A DNA stretch of 59,991 nucleotides. It comes from Paulinella micropora (lineage: Eukaryota; Cercozoa; Imbricatea; Euglyphida). Below the pieces are notes generated by a model. It had not been told where the DNA came from and did no database searches. It saw nothing but the letters and a program-made list of their open reading frames with translations. Below, piece by piece: positions 1 through 16,150 of the stretch. The DNA is taken from assembly GCA_009731375.1 (NCBI GenBank), contig BJOX01000087.1, positions 503,073-563,063 on the forward strand, in the 5' to 3' direction. The position numbers and the translations under genes were made by a program. The stretch's first letter is position 1. Each line of letters begins with the position of its first letter.

Positions 1-4388
<4,388 letters not shown>

Positions 4389-4740
4389 GTACGTACGTAC
4401 ATACATACATACATACATACATACATACATGCATACATACATGCATGCATGTATACATACATGCATGCATGTATACATGCATGCATACATACATACATAC
4501 ATACATGCATACATACATGCATGCATGTATACATACATGCATGCATGTATACATGCATGCATACATGCATACATGCACATACATGCATAGATATATACAT
4601 ACGAACACACACACACATACACACACACACACAAACACACACAAACATACACGCATACATACATACATACATACATACATACATAGGTCACTCTGCCTGG
4701 CCTCTCGCGTGCGCTTCCTTCTGGAATCATAGACAAGAAA

Positions 4741-5560
4741 TCAAGATTTATACCTCATACTAAGAGAATATCTATCATATTGGTTAGATTTCCATCCGCA
4801 AAACGTATCCAGGAGAAGAAAAGATATTCGAGTGACAAAATGGTTCCGCTTTGAGCTACTTGTTCTCCTAAATGAATGTTTGAAAGATAAATAAGTGAAA
4901 ATATATTCTTCTTCTTCTTCTTCTTCTTCTTCTTCTTCTTCTTCTTCTTCTTCCTCCTCCTCCTCCTCTTCTTCCTTCTTCCTTCTTCCTTCTTCTTCTT
5001 CTTCTTCTTCTTCTTCTTCTTCTTCTTCTTCTTCTTCCTTCTTCCTTCTTCCTTCTTCTTTCTTCCTTCTTCCTTCTTCCTTCTTCCTTCTTCCTTCTTC
5101 CTTTTTTCCTTCTTCTTCCTTCTTCTTCTTCTTCTTCTTCTTCTTCTTCTTCTTCTTCTTCTTCTTCTTCTTCTTCTTCTTCTCCCTCTTCTTCTCCCTC
5201 TTCTTCTCCGTCTTCCTCTCCCTCTTCCTCTTCTTCTTCTTCTTCTTCTTCTTCTTCTTCTTCTTCTTCTTCTTCTTCTTCTTCTTCTTCTTCTTCTTCT
5301 TCTTCTTCTTGAGATACGATCTTATTACGAGGCTCATTCTACACCGCCCAAAATTTCGGTTTTCAAGTATGATAATGCCACCGTAACCCAGGCCTTGCAG
5401 GCCGCCAACCCAAAAAAGTGGCACCGGAAACCCGTAATTTAGGGTGTTGGAGAACAACTCTGAGTGATGTGACCATATGAACATATGCATCATACTGATT
5501 TAAAATAACTTGCCAGTCGTGAGGTTTCAAACAGACTCAGTCAGAAGTTCGTCTCCCGGG
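4741..5560. repeat. Non-genic stretch with long (TTC)n tract
   Basis: 4904-5310 is a TTC/TTCC tract. The rest (4741-4900 and 5311-5560) is unique sequence with no coding signal that I can support; the long open frames here are Lys/Glu or Ser/Phe translations of the repeat. Confidence 0.85.
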
Positions 5561-6001
5561 ATGAAATAACAACGATAACCGAGGTCCGGTCGCCCGGGAA
5601 AAAATTGAAGGCAGGTTCAAGCCTGGCGGCCGGTGAGTTCAATGTTATTCAATATTATTTGATATTGCCACGGTTTAATCAGTATCAATAATCTACTATT
5701 ATTGTCGTTCAATATTACGTATTGATTATTATTCAATATTGTCTCCGTTCAGCTTCGGAATATCACTCAATAATATCCAATATTATTCATTATATTATGC
5801 TCAAAGCATGACAACTGCGGTTTTTATTGATTGATGCAAAGCACTGACTTAACAGCAATGATGAGTGATCATCTTCTCTGCGGATAATCACAATAATTCT
5901 CTGATAATCACAATAATTTTGAAGTAACAACTTGATTCTCTGATCAAAAACACATACTGCTTAGTGCTGCCTCGGGATGTGAACGCGACAACAACAAGTT
6001 G

Positions 6002-6032
<31 letters not shown>

Positions 6033-6145
6033 CGACAACAACGACAACAACGACAACAACGACAACAACGACAACAACAACAACAACAACAACAACAACG
6101 ACGACGACGACGACGACAACAACGAGAGAGAGAGAGAGAGAGACT

Positions 6146-6183
<38 letters not shown>

Positions 6184-6185
6184 CG

Positions 6186-6231
<46 letters not shown>

Positions 6232-6482
6232 AGATAGATAGACAGATAGACAGACAGACAGGCAGACAGACAGATAGACAGATAGACAGACATATATATA
6301 TATACATATATATATACATATATATATATACATATATATATACATATATATATATACATATATATATATACATATATATATATATAATATATAGATATAT
6401 ACATATATATATACTCCCAAAAAACCCATAACACACAAAAAAGGGGAGTTATGGGTAGAGTGCTGGCAATTAATATGTTCAA
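5561..6482. repeat. Host flank of Polinton P1: AATATT-rich DNA and microsatellites
   Basis: 5640-5800 is rich in CAATATT motifs on both strands. 6000-6410 holds (CAA)n, (GA)n, (CAGA)n and (TA)n arrays. I see no gene. The last six bases before P1 are GTTCAA, the candidate left target-site duplication of P1. Confidence 0.75.
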
Positions 6483-6662
6483 AGTAGTATAGGGGGCCAC
6501 TTCAGGACAGATCTTCAGTGCAGTTTCTCTAAAGAAACCACACGAAGAGCCGTTATTTAGTTTTAAGGCTACCTATTTATAACTAATACAGACAAACAAA
6601 AGAAAGAAAAACGGCTATCTGTAAATAATTATTATTTAAATAAATAAAATAAAGACACATAT
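6483..6662. repeat. P1 left terminal region
   Basis: Begins AGTAGTATAGGGGGCC. It contains an imperfect palindrome GTTTCTCTAAAGAAAC (about 6520) and an AT-rich leader before the first gene. The matching right terminal repeat is not in the window, so the inverted-repeat length is unknown. A second copy starts at 8170 because of the duplication. Confidence 0.6.
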
Positions 6663-7007
6663 ATGATGACGGACGAAGACACTCAGAGATTTAGAATATC
6701 CAGAGGTTGTGTTATGGTAAAGAATAACGAAAAGAGACCAATGGTAAAAGTTCAATGGAGAGAAGGAGGAAAGGTTATGTGTAAGAGTTTCTGCATCGGA
6801 AAGAAAAAATCAAAAGAGCAAGCATTGGAAGAAGCAAAGAAGTATCACGAGGAAAATATAATACCTAAATACGAGGAATGGAAAATTAATTACGATAAAG
6901 AAACAAGTATAATCAAAAAAGAAAAGAAAAAAATTTGGAAGCATAAAGATTTTAAGAATAGAAAAACCTCCAGTTCCTCCAAGGCCAAGCAAAGAGTGTA
7001 TGGATAG
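6663..7007 (+). CDS. AP2-like DNA-binding protein (duplicate copy)
   Basis: Same 114-residue protein as at 8350-8694; this copy lies in the first half of the 1.69-kb duplication. See that entry for its description. Confidence 0.6.
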   Translation: MMTDEDTQRFRISRGCVMVKNNEKRPMVKVQWREGGKVMCKSFCIGKKKSKEQALEEAKKYHEENIIPKYEEWKINYDKETSIIKKEKKKIWKHKDFKNRKTSSSSKAKQRVYG

Positions 7008-7277
7008 AATAAAGAATGAGGAGATGTTAAAGAAAGATGATGACGATAGAAGTGATATGTGCGGATACATGGAACATAACTGCCACTGCGGTTCAGGGTA
7101 TGGTAAGTATTGGTAATCAAAAGGGTTTCTCCGAGAGAACCACTGAATTTCTATTTAAAGACAAGGAGGGTCCTTATATATAGGACACACACGAGGCCAC
7201 GAGGGGACGACCGATGGAGGCAGACAAATATTTTAATTTTATAAAATTATATTTTCCTTGATATACTATTATCAAAC

Positions 7278-7931
7278 ATGGAGACACACATGTATAACGG
7301 CAAGGTCTACAGGTTGGATAGATTAAGGGAATATAAGATAAATTACGAAATCAAGTCTGTCAGGGGTCGGGATGTGCTATATATCAAACCGAAGGTAAGG
7401 GGGTATAAAATTGATACACCGACCGCCCAAAACTACTTGAACCAAGTAAGAGGTGCAATGTATTTCGAACACCATGCTATACCAATAGCGCCACCTTTAC
7501 CTACGATTGAAGAGAAAAATGAACTGAAAGAAAATTACAGAGACTTGTTGAGGTATGGTAATTATAATATCATGAGGGACGACAGCAAGGAACACAAACT
7601 AGGAATAAATGAAAGCCGATATGCGGTAAGGATTACGGCAACTTCCGATCATTTACGATGCGCGATGTGATAAGATTTATTGAGATTGTATTGAACGACT
7701 TTGTAAGACGACAATCACCCGCAGATAAGGTTAGCCTAGGTATTGAGTTTGTGGATTACTATGGAAAGGTATCAACAGGCTTACACAAAGTTAATCAAAT
7801 CTCGGTTGAAAAAGTTTTAGAAAGATTGTCAGCAATATTTCAAAGCAACGAAAGTCTTTACATGGACGAGAACGGAATAAACTTTGATAAATTAAAATTT
7901 GTGTTGAAATCTGTTAAAATGCCGACGGGTG
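7278..7931 (+). pseudogene. 5' part of P1 DNA polymerase, duplicate copy truncated at gap
   Basis: Repeats 8965-9615, the start of the P1 polymerase, including the same frameshift near 7658-7670. It stops at the N gap. Most likely an assembly duplicate, not a second gene. Confidence 0.75.
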
Positions 7932-8349
7932 NNNNNNNNNNCAGACAGGCAGACAGACAGATAGACAGATAGACAGACATATATATATATACATATATAT
8001 ATACATATATATATATACATATATATATACATATATATATATACATATATATATATACATATATATATATATAATATATAGATATATACATATATATATA
8101 CTCCCAAAAAACCCATAACACACAAAAAAGGGGAGTTATGGGTAGAGTGCTGGCAATTAATATGTTCAAAGTAGTATAGGGGGCCACTTCAGGACAGATC
8201 TTCAGTGCAGTTTCTCTAAAGAAACCACACGAAGAGCCGTTATTTAGTTTTAAGGCTACCTATTTATAACTAATACAGACAAACAAAAGAAAGAAAAACG
8301 GCTATCTGTAAATAATTATTATTTAAATAAATAAAATAAAGACACATAT

Positions 8350-8694
8350 ATGATGACGGACGAAGACACTCAGAGATTTAGAATATCCAGAGGTTGTGTT
8401 ATGGTAAAGAATAACGAAAAGAGACCAATGGTAAAAGTTCAATGGAGAGAAGGAGGAAAGGTTATGTGTAAGAGTTTCTGCATCGGAAAGAAAAAATCAA
8501 AAGAGCAAGCATTGGAAGAAGCAAAGAAGTATCACGAGGAAAATATAATACCTAAATACGAGGAATGGAAAATTAATTACGATAAAGAAACAAGTATAAT
8601 CAAAAAAGAAAAGAAAAAAATTTGGAAGCATAAAGATTTTAAGAATAGAAAAACCTCCAGTTCCTCCAAGGCCAAGCAAAGAGTGTATGGATAG
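8350..8694 (+). CDS. AP2-like DNA-binding domain protein
   Basis: 114 residues starting MMTDEDTQRF. Residues about 12-65 have the pattern of AP2-like DNA-binding domains: a basic strand (VKVQWREGGKVMCKSFCIG) and then an Ala-rich helix (KEQALEEAKKYHEE). The C-terminal half is Lys-rich and probably disordered. It is the first gene inside the P1 left end and is read toward the polymerase. A role as a transcription or replication regulator, or terminal-repeat binder, is inference. No homologue is visible in P2. Confidence 0.55.
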   Translation: MMTDEDTQRFRISRGCVMVKNNEKRPMVKVQWREGGKVMCKSFCIGKKKSKEQALEEAKKYHEENIIPKYEEWKINYDKETSIIKKEKKKIWKHKDFKNRKTSSSSKAKQRVYG

Positions 8695-8803
8695 AATAAA
8701 GAATGAGGAGATGTTAAAGAAAGATGATGACGATAGAAGTGATATGTGCGGATACATGGAACATAACTGCCACTGCGGTTCAGGGTATGGTAAGTATTGG
8801 TAA
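8687..8803 (+). CDS. Small Cys/His protein, hypothetical
   Basis: 38-codon frame whose ATG overlaps the stop of the AP2-like gene (ATGGATAG). The product ends CGYMEHNCHCGSGYGKYW, a possible metal-binding cluster. Same frame at 7000-7116 in the duplicate. Support is weak: length and context only. Confidence 0.25.
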   Translation: MDRIKNEEMLKKDDDDRSDMCGYMEHNCHCGSGYGKYW

Positions 8804-8964
8804 TCAAAAGGGTTTCTCCGAGAGAACCACTGAATTTCTATTTAAAGACAAGGAGGGTCCTTATATATAGGACACACACGAGGCCACGAGGGGACGACCG
8901 ATGGAGGCAGACAAATATTTTAATTTTATAAAATTATATTTTCCTTGATATACTATTATCAAAC

Positions 8965-11900
8965 ATGGAGACACACATGTATAACGGCAAGGTCTACAGG
9001 TTGGATAGATTAAGGGAATATAAGATAAATTACGAAATCAAGTCTGTCAGGGGTCGGGATGTGCTATATATCAAACCGAAGGTAAGGGGGTATAAAATTG
9101 ATACACCGACCGCCCAAAACTACTTGAACCAAGTAAGAGGTGCAATGTATTTCGAACACCATGCTATACCAATAGCGCCACCTTTACCTACGATTGAAGA
9201 GAAAAATGAACTGAAAGAAAATTACAGAGACTTGTTGAGGTATGGTAATTATAATATCATGAGGGACGACAGCAAGGAACACAAACTAGGAATAAATGAA
9301 AGCCGATATGCGGTAAGGATTACGGCAACTTCCGATCATTTACGATGCGCGATGTGATAAGATTTATTGAGATTGTATTGAACGACTTTGTAAGACGACA
9401 ATCACCCGCAGATAAGGTTAGCCTAGGTATTGAGTTTGTGGATTACTATGGAAAGGTATCAACAGGCTTACACAAAGTTAATCAAATCTCGGTTGAAAAA
9501 GTTTTAGAAAGATTGTCAGCAATATTTCAAAGCAACGAAAGTCTTTACATGGACGAGAACGGAATAAACTTTGATAAATTAAAATTTGTGTTGAAATCTG
9601 TTAAAATGCCGACGGGCGGGACAAGGCTACAGGTTTTGAACAAATTGGATATATACAGAAAGAAAGGAGTAATCTGTATTACAAACAGCGATAACTTATG
9701 CTTAGCACGAGCAATCGTTGTAGTAAAAGCAAAAATTGAAAAACATAAAAAATACTCGCAAATTATGCGAGGACGAAAGATACAGCAGGAAATGGCAGAG
9801 GCTTTACACGATGAAGCGAAAGTCATTAAGGATGTGTGTGGGATACCAGAAATTAATACATTCGCTAATCACATTAAATACAATCTGGATATTGTCGAAT
9901 TCCCTGACAAAATCGTTTATAAAACAGATCTACTTGATGCGAACGGCAAACGTCTGTCTAACCTTTACATTCTAAAGACTGAAGGACATTACGATGCTAT
10001 AACTAACATGAAGTCTATGCTAGGAAAAAAGAATTTCTGTGAGTTATGTCTAAGAGGGTATAAGGAAAGACATGCCTGTGAAACCAAATGTAGTATCTGT
10101 GAAACCAAGGGTTGTAAGGGAATAAATGACAAGAGCCTGTGGAAAGAATGTGAGCAGTGTAATAGAAAGTTTCCAAACACTGAATGCTTTAATAATCACA
10201 GGACAACAAACTGCGATGTTAAAGCGAAATGTAAATCGTGCGGTCTTAACTACAGAAAGAAGGATGAGCACAAATGCGGATATGCGAAATGCAGAAATTG
10301 CAAACTAGTGAAACCGCTTGAACACAAATGTGAAATAGTCCAAAAAGAAATCTTACCGCCGTCAGAGCAATACATACTCTTTGATTTTGAAGGGACACAG
10401 GACACAGGCGAGCACATTGTTAATCATGCTGAAAGCCAGTATTACGATGCGAAGGAACCGCCAGTAATTCACAAGAACATTCAAGATTTCTGTAAGTGGG
10501 TTTTTGACCCTAAGCACAGTCGATTTACATTTACCGCACACAATGCCCGCGGTTATGATTGTCAGTTTATTCTTAAGTGGTTGGTTGATAATGGTCAAAC
10601 TCCATTTGTAATTTATGAGGGTGGTAAGATTATGATGATGACACTTAAGAAGTATCGCTTTATAGACAGCCTGAGTTTTCTTACGATGCCATTGTCAGAC
10701 TTTCCAAAGACATTCGGGCTTACGGAACTTAAGAAAGGTTTCTTCCCGCACTTCTTCAATATGGCGAAAAATAGAAACTATGTTGGTGTAATGTCCCATA
10801 AGAAACATTACTGCTACGATGCGTGGAGATAAACGAAAGGAATTTCTTGAATGGTATGACGAACAAGTGAAAGCACATAACCAATTTGATATGGCGAAGG
10901 AAATCGCAGAGTATTGTCATTCAGATGTTGATATACTGAGGAAGGGTTGTATAGATTTTAGAAATCAGTTTCTAGAGTTTGGTATTGACCCTTTTCAATA
11001 TACAACTATCGCGAGTTGTGTTATGGCGCTGTATCGTGCTAAGTTTATGCCAGAAAATTCAATTGCGATATTGAAAGCGGAAAAACGAAATAGGATGACT
11101 TCTAGGGCTTGTGTAGAATGGCTAGCATACAGAAGCAGACTGGATAAGACAGATATTAAGCACGCATTCAATGAAGGTGAAAAAATGTTTCAACTCGGAC
11201 AATCTCGTGTGTATGTAGATGGATGGGACGAGAAAAACAAAACTGCTTATGAGTTTTACGGGTGCCATTGGCACGGATGTGATAAATGTTGGAATAGCAA
11301 TGCTCTGAATGTGAAGAAGAATAAGACAATGGGTGAACTATACAAGGAAACAATGAGAAGAGATAAACAACTTAACGAACAAGCGAAAGTAATAAGTATC
11401 CGGGAGTGCGAATGGAGCCTGATGAAAACCAGTGAAAGACTGGCAGAGGATACAAACGAACGAATTACTGAACAAGAAGGACTAAACCCACGAGGCAATG
11501 TTTGGAGGTAGAGTGAATGCTCTGAAATTATATTGGAAATCACGACATGATAATGAGTATGCGAAATATATTGACATATGCTCACTTTATCCGACCGTGA
11601 TTTATTACGACCTTTATCCAAGCGGACACCATATCATCATACGACCAAGCAACGAGGAGGAAAGAAATGAGATGAAAAATAAAATTATAAACAGAGAATT
11701 TTTGGAGTGCCTAAGGTTAAGATGCTACCGCCGAGAGGCTTACTACACCCAGTCTTACCGAAGGCGGATAGAGGTACGATGATGTATTACTTATGCGATA
11801 AGTGAGGAATGACTGAGCAACACGGCGAATGTAAGCACACAGATAAAGAACGAGCAATAACTGGTACATGGGCAACTCCAGAAATTTACAAGGCCTTAGA

Positions 11901-12921
11901 CAAAGGTTATAAGTTAATAAAAATATATGAAGTATGGCACTGGAAAGAACAAAGCAGTAGTTTATTCAAAGAATACATAAAGACATTCTTGAAAGTAAAA
12001 CAAGAGTCCAGCGGATATCCTGCAGGATGTAATACGGAAGCAGAAAAGCAAAATTACATGAACAGCATGGAAATCAAAATGGGAGTTAAGATGGATGAAA
12101 GCAAAATATTCAAAAACAAAGGACGGAGAGCAGTGGCTAAGTTGTGCTTGAACTCTTTATGGGGCAAGTTTGGACAGAAACAAAATAAAACACAGAACAA
12201 AATGATAAAGGATAAGGAAACCTTATACGAACTATTGAACGATAAATCAGTGGATAATATAAATATCAACATAATTAACGACCAAATTGTAGAAGCCAGT
12301 TATGACTTAAAACAGGACGCGGTGAGCGACCCGATTAAAGCAAATATTGTAGTTGCTTTATTTACTACATGCCACGCGAGAATGAGGCTTTACAATATGA
12401 TGGACAAATTAGGTAATAGGATATTGTATCATGACACAGACACCGTAATATATACGACTAACAAAGAAATTAATCAGGTAGATGTAGAGACAGGCGATTT
12501 ACTGGGAGATTGGACTGATGAATTAAAAGGAGCGAAAATAAAAACATTTGTTTGAGGCGGGCCGAAATGTTATGGATACTTATTAGATAATGGTAAAGCC
12601 AGTATGAAAGTAAAAGAATTTGGTATGAACTATGAAACGAAAAAAGCATTGAATTTACCGAATATGTTAAGTGTGATAAGTTGCGGGCTAGGTATTACGA
12701 ACACTGAATTATTTGAGAATGGTAAAAATGAACTGGCTGAATTGTTGGAGACTGATGAAGAATTACGGATTGCTAAGCGAATTGAGAAGTCTGGAAAAGT
12801 AGTTATAATAGAAAACAACAAGATAACACGAGACAAACAAAAGAAAAAAATAACAATCGAATACTTAGAAAAGATATTTAGTTTTACATATTCGAAAAGA
12901 CAAGTTATGACGGAAGTGTAG
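8965..12921 (+). pseudogene. Protein-primed DNA polymerase B of P1, frameshifted
   Basis: Replicates the element from protein-primed ends. In order: N-terminal region; an OTU-like Cys/His domain (NSDNLCLARAIV about 9685; GHYDAI about 9985); several CxxC zinc motifs (10035-10340); exonuclease motifs FDFEGTQD (10380), TAHNARGYDCQF (10538) and EYCHSDVDIL (10908); a Vsr-like segment YEFYGCHWHGCDKCW (about 11250); palm motif A DICSLYP (11573), motif B LCLNSLWGKFG (12143) and motif C YHDTDT (12427). The reading frame shifts near 9345, 10820, 11500 and 11700 and meets in-frame TGA near 11803 (where a Cys of a CxxC would be expected) and at 12553. All catalytic motifs are still present, so the damage is recent or is sequencing error. 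Very unlike the polymerase of P2. Confidence 0.9.
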
Positions 12922-12938
12922 AGAATGCAATTGAAACT

Positions 12939-13103
12939 AGACCTTTCGAATATTAAAAAAATAAAATATTAAATAATTAATTTTTTCCATAAAATTGTTT
13001 ACCAATCTATATAGACGGAAGTGTAGACCTTTCGAATATTAAAAAAATAAAATATTAAATAATTAATTTTTTCCATAAAATTGTTTACCAATCTATATAG
13101 ACC
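12939..13103. repeat. 86-bp tandem duplication
   Basis: The segment starting AGACCTTTCGAATATT at 12939 is repeated from 13025. It lies between the polymerase stop and the next gene, so it duplicates the 3' region of one and the promoter region of the other. Confidence 0.9.
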
Positions 13104-13104
13104 A

Positions 13105-13394
13105 ATGACCACCCTCACGAGACTATCTGAAAATTTGGACGACTTTCAATTGAGAAGAACAAGGAATTCTTTTCAGTAAGAGATGTCCAACAGATGATTG
13201 ATGAAGAAATTAAGGCGATTGAAAAAAGTAGAGAAGGAAAGCCAACCGATGTTTTTCCGTTTGGTAAGTATCGCGGGAAGAAGATTTCAGATATTGCTAC
13301 CATTGACAAACCATATTTTGAATGGGTAATGAAACAGCCGTGGTTTGATAAATTTACAGACATTAAAAGTGAAGTAAAAAAATATTTACAATAA
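13105..13394 (+). CDS. ExoX-like C-terminal domain protein (P1), one frameshift
   Basis: About 95 codons from ATG 13105, with one frameshift near 13147. The C-terminal part has the FPFGKYRGKKISDIATIDKP motif followed by an aromatic stretch and KQPW, the small domain found at the C-terminus of ExoX-like exonucleases and alone in many viral proteins; the nuclease part is absent. P2 has the homologous gene at 30381-30665 in the same place after its polymerase. Nucleic-acid binding is inferred from the family only. Confidence 0.6.
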
Positions 13395-13421
13395 AAATTA
13401 ATATTTACTTTATATATATCA

Positions 13422-13766
13422 ATGACTGTCCTGAACACCAAACAAGACTACTTGAATGAAATTGAAAAATGGAACATGGACAACTCCAACATAGTTGAAG
13501 ACTCCAACGTAGTTGAAGATGCGACCTTTGGTCAGCATGCGACCTTCGGTCAGCAAGAAGAAAGCACACCTTTTAAGACAACTGATTTAAAAGAGACTGG
13601 AATTACCGAAATAAAGGCGAATGTAGGTGAAGAAATAGCGAATGCTACATCCGTAGGTGATAGGGCGACTGCTACAGACGAAGTATGTACAGAAGAAGGA
13701 TGTATATTAAGGAAAGCGAGCGATGTTATTCGGGTTGTAAAAGAAAGATACCAAAAAATAAAGTAA
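13422..13766 (+). CDS. Conserved Polinton protein, TKQDYLNEIEKW family (P1)
   Basis: 114 residues. The N-terminus TKQDYLNEIEKWNMD and the segment TDLKETGITEIKANVGEEI are shared with the P2 gene at 31385-31827. The middle has a short duplicated segment (VVEDATFGQHATFGQ). Unlike the P2 protein it has no ExoX-like C-terminal domain. Function unknown. It ends two bases before a paired-hairpin cassette. Confidence 0.6.
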   Translation: MTVLNTKQDYLNEIEKWNMDNSNIVEDSNVVEDATFGQHATFGQQEESTPFKTTDLKETGITEIKANVGEEIANATSVGDRATATDEVCTEEGCILRKASDVIRVVKERYQKIK

Positions 13767-13767
13767 A

Positions 13768-13916
13768 TGATATTTATCAACTTTACTCTCATTCGCTTTG
13801 CTCATTCTCGTTTGTTGATAAACATCGTATCACACATTTTTAATTTTTTTGGTCTGTTTACGATGTTTGAGAGTAAGCGAGAGTGCGATAGCACGAAGCG
13901 CAACTCTCAAATATCA
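13768..13916. repeat. Paired-hairpin intergenic cassette C1
   Basis: Outer ends TGATATTT (13768) and AAATATCA (13909-13916) are perfect inverted repeats. Inside are hairpin 1 (TTTATCAAC 13773 / GTTGATAAA 13814), an AT-rich spacer flanked by ACATCG and CGATGT, and hairpin 2 (TTTGAGAGT 13866 / ACTCTCAAA 13903). It lies between two convergent genes; the right end includes the stop codon of the minus-strand gene. A 3'-end-forming signal or a small mobile palindrome are both possible. Confidence 0.7.
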
Positions 13917-15152
13917 CTGGTCCTCTATAAAGTTAGCAATAACATTAATATTACCTGACCCGCCTGCCGACACGGACTTCTGTGTGAATGTCAAAACATC
14001 GTTCGAGTTTAATTGAATATCGTAGGTTCTTAGATTAATTTGTTGAGTTGAGGTAGCATTAACATAAATCTTAAAAAGTGTTGTTCCGTTTGCGATAGCA
14101 GTTGCTTTTGTGTCTGTATCTACAATTGAAGTTTTGGCATCTACATCGGCAAAACCCGCTCCTGTCAGTGTTCCGTTCAATACCATTTTTACAATATTAG
14201 ACTTACTATCTTCATTTGTAATACTTATCAAAGATGGAAAGACATTTGAATAGATGGTTAGGCTATTATTGTATTGTGCTTTATTCCTGATACTTAAAAT
14301 GGGGCTTTCAGTTATATTATCTGCTTCACTCCCTTCCGCCGTATTTGTAATACTTGTATTAATAGTGTTGGTTCCCTCAACATACAAACTACAACTGGCT
14401 GTCTTCAGTCTTTGTATTCCAACTCCCACATTATTATTTACAATTCGTGCTACAAATGGCGATGTAGTATTCCGCAGACTGACACCCGTGTTGGCATTCG
14501 CATACTTAATCGTATGGACTAACTGAAATTCGCCTGTCTTTGGATTTTCAATAAAAAAACTTAATAGCACCAAAGCCTAAGTATTGAAATTGAATTTGAA
14601 ATACATTTCCCTTCGTCCAGTCTAATACTGGCATATCTACTGTTCCGTCGCACGGGTCATCCCAGTATGCTTGATACAATGAGTTTGGGTTTCCTCCAAT
14701 GCCATGTAGAATAATCATTCCTTCATCTCTAGTCTTGTAAAAGTAGAAACCATTAAGTAAAGTATTATCTCCGATACCTATCCACGAATAATAATCTTCG
14801 GTTTCGTCTGTTGTCCATAAAGCAGTGAAGCGGGCTACAACACCCATACCAGTGTGATATTTATTTTTCTTTTGCTTTCCACACAGGCATCAGCGGTAGC
14901 ATTAGCAGTCGTTTTTAATTCCGTCATATCATTATTAAATGAAACACTCGCATTTGTCTGAATTAATGACCATATCCGTGTATTAAGGGTATATGGAAAG
15001 ATTTCCTGTAATACAGGTGTTAAGGAACTGGTTAGGGTTTCACCAAAAGCGGTCTTCATTTGATTAGTTTCAATGTGTCCATCATATCCGACTTTGACAT
15101 TTACAAACTTTTCGTCCGGATTTTGTGCGATTAAATTTCTCTGGTGGTACAT
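13914..15152 (-). pseudogene. Fibre/adhesin-like virion protein (P1), frameshifted
   Basis: Homologue of the intact 412-residue protein at 31897-33135 of P2, broken into three frames (15152-14835, 14847-14548, 14573-13914). Conserved blocks are RNLIAQNPDEKFVNVKVGYDG at the N-terminus (shortened here to the shared part), GIGDNTLLNGFYFY and the C-terminal FTQKSVSAGGSGNINVIANF. It follows the capsid gene on the same strand, as in P2, which points to a virion surface role. The domain resembles fibre-like proteins of related dsDNA viruses; that assignment is by pattern memory. Confidence 0.6.
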
Positions 15153-15383
15153 TTGAGAATTTCACTTCGTGCTACGCACTCTCGTTTATAAAAAATTCGC
15201 CTGCGAATTTTGCTATAACACTTCGTTTATATTCTCACAAGTCTGAAGGACGTTGTGATGCTTCGCTCACAAACGTCGTTTTCCTATATTACTATACAAG
15301 AAAAAAATTATTTAATCTATTAATTTTTTACTCTAATGGCATTCGATGTTTTATGAAGATACGAAGTATATGAATAAAATATC
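15151..15383. repeat. Hairpin cassette C2 (long form)
   Basis: Lies between the capsid stop and the fibre-like gene. It contains ATTTGAGAAT / ATTCTCA arms, AAAATTCG-CGAATTTT, TTGTGA...TCACAA, the CGTTTTCCTATATTACTA core also seen in C4 and C6, and ends CGATGTTTTAT...ATAAAATATC. The same intergenic position in P2 (33136-33187) has no such sequence. Confidence 0.6.
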
Positions 15384-15384
15384 T

Positions 15385-16150
15385 TTAACTCATCAAAATT
15401 TCAACTCCTTTAACAAGCACACTACGTTGAAGAATGGCGAATGTGTAATGGTTAAGATTAGTTATGCCAACACCACTCGCATTATTACTTGTAGTTGAAA
15501 CGAATTCATATCGCCTCTCAGTGTCTAGGCTCAAACCGCTCACCTCATATCCGTCGGTGTCCTTATCGCACAGCGGGCGGTTATTGTCCCAAGTATCTAT
15601 GTGGAACCAGTTGCAATGATAGACATCGCTGTTTAGGATAGCACTTCCCTTCAACTTATCCTTCAAAATCATATAGTCTTCATTCTCAGAAGTGTCAATT
15701 TCAAATTGTTGAAGACGAGAGCCGTCAAGGGTTGTATAATAAGAAATAATTTTAGCATCCGCCCTGTTGTCATTATCAAAAGAAGTATTAGCACTCTCAG
15801 TGAAATGAAAGGCGGAAGTATAAATACGACGAATTCTTTCACCCTGCAAGCGGTTCATAATAACATAGTTCTGTTGGTTTGTTTGAAGACTTTGCTTCCA
15901 AGCGATAGGATACTCAATCTTAAATGGAAAGCCTTCACCCGCAATCTTTTGCTGGACACCGAGGATGACATTCGGGTCAGTCTCAACAGCAAGGAATAGA
16001 TTTAGGTTAGATACGATAGCACCAGCGGTAGTAGCGGTAGCACCAGTGGAAATAGAACGCACATCAGTGCCATAGAATGAAGAGAGGTTGGTTTCAGCCC
16101 ACACAATCCGCAAATCCAAGATTTCATTAAATCCAATAGTATTAATATAA
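15385..16150 (-). pseudogene. Major capsid protein of P1, C-terminal part (split by T1)
   Basis: About 255 residues matching the C-terminal half of the P2 capsid protein (same RIVW, SSLNLFLAVET-type, TTLDG-RLQ-FEI and DTWDNNRPL blocks). Double-jelly-roll capsid proteins form the icosahedral shell of Polinton-type viruses. The frame is open from the T1 junction at 16150; the N-terminal part is at 46561-47260, on the other side of T1, and the two break points match in the protein alignment with P2. Confidence 0.9.

Larger units (their letters stand above)
6258..9615. repeat. 1.69-kb direct duplication across an N gap
   Basis: 6258-7931 is repeated essentially base for base as about 7945-9615 (offset 1687), and the copies are separated by the 10-N gap 7932-7941. 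The duplicated part includes host microsatellite, the P1 end, the first two P1 genes and the start of the polymerase. A real tandem duplication starting inside a microsatellite and ending exactly at a gap is unlikely; an unmerged contig overlap or haplotype copy is the better reading. I treat the second copy (8170 onward) as the start of the continuous P1. Confidence 0.85.

Noticed and set aside
4895-5493. Poly-Lys/Glu or poly-Ser/Phe frames over the TTC tract
   Set aside because: Open only because the trinucleotide repeat lacks stops; flanks show no coding pattern.
5600-5640. tRNA-like B box (GGTTCAAGCC)
   Set aside because: No acceptor stem, D arm or anticodon arm can be folded around it.
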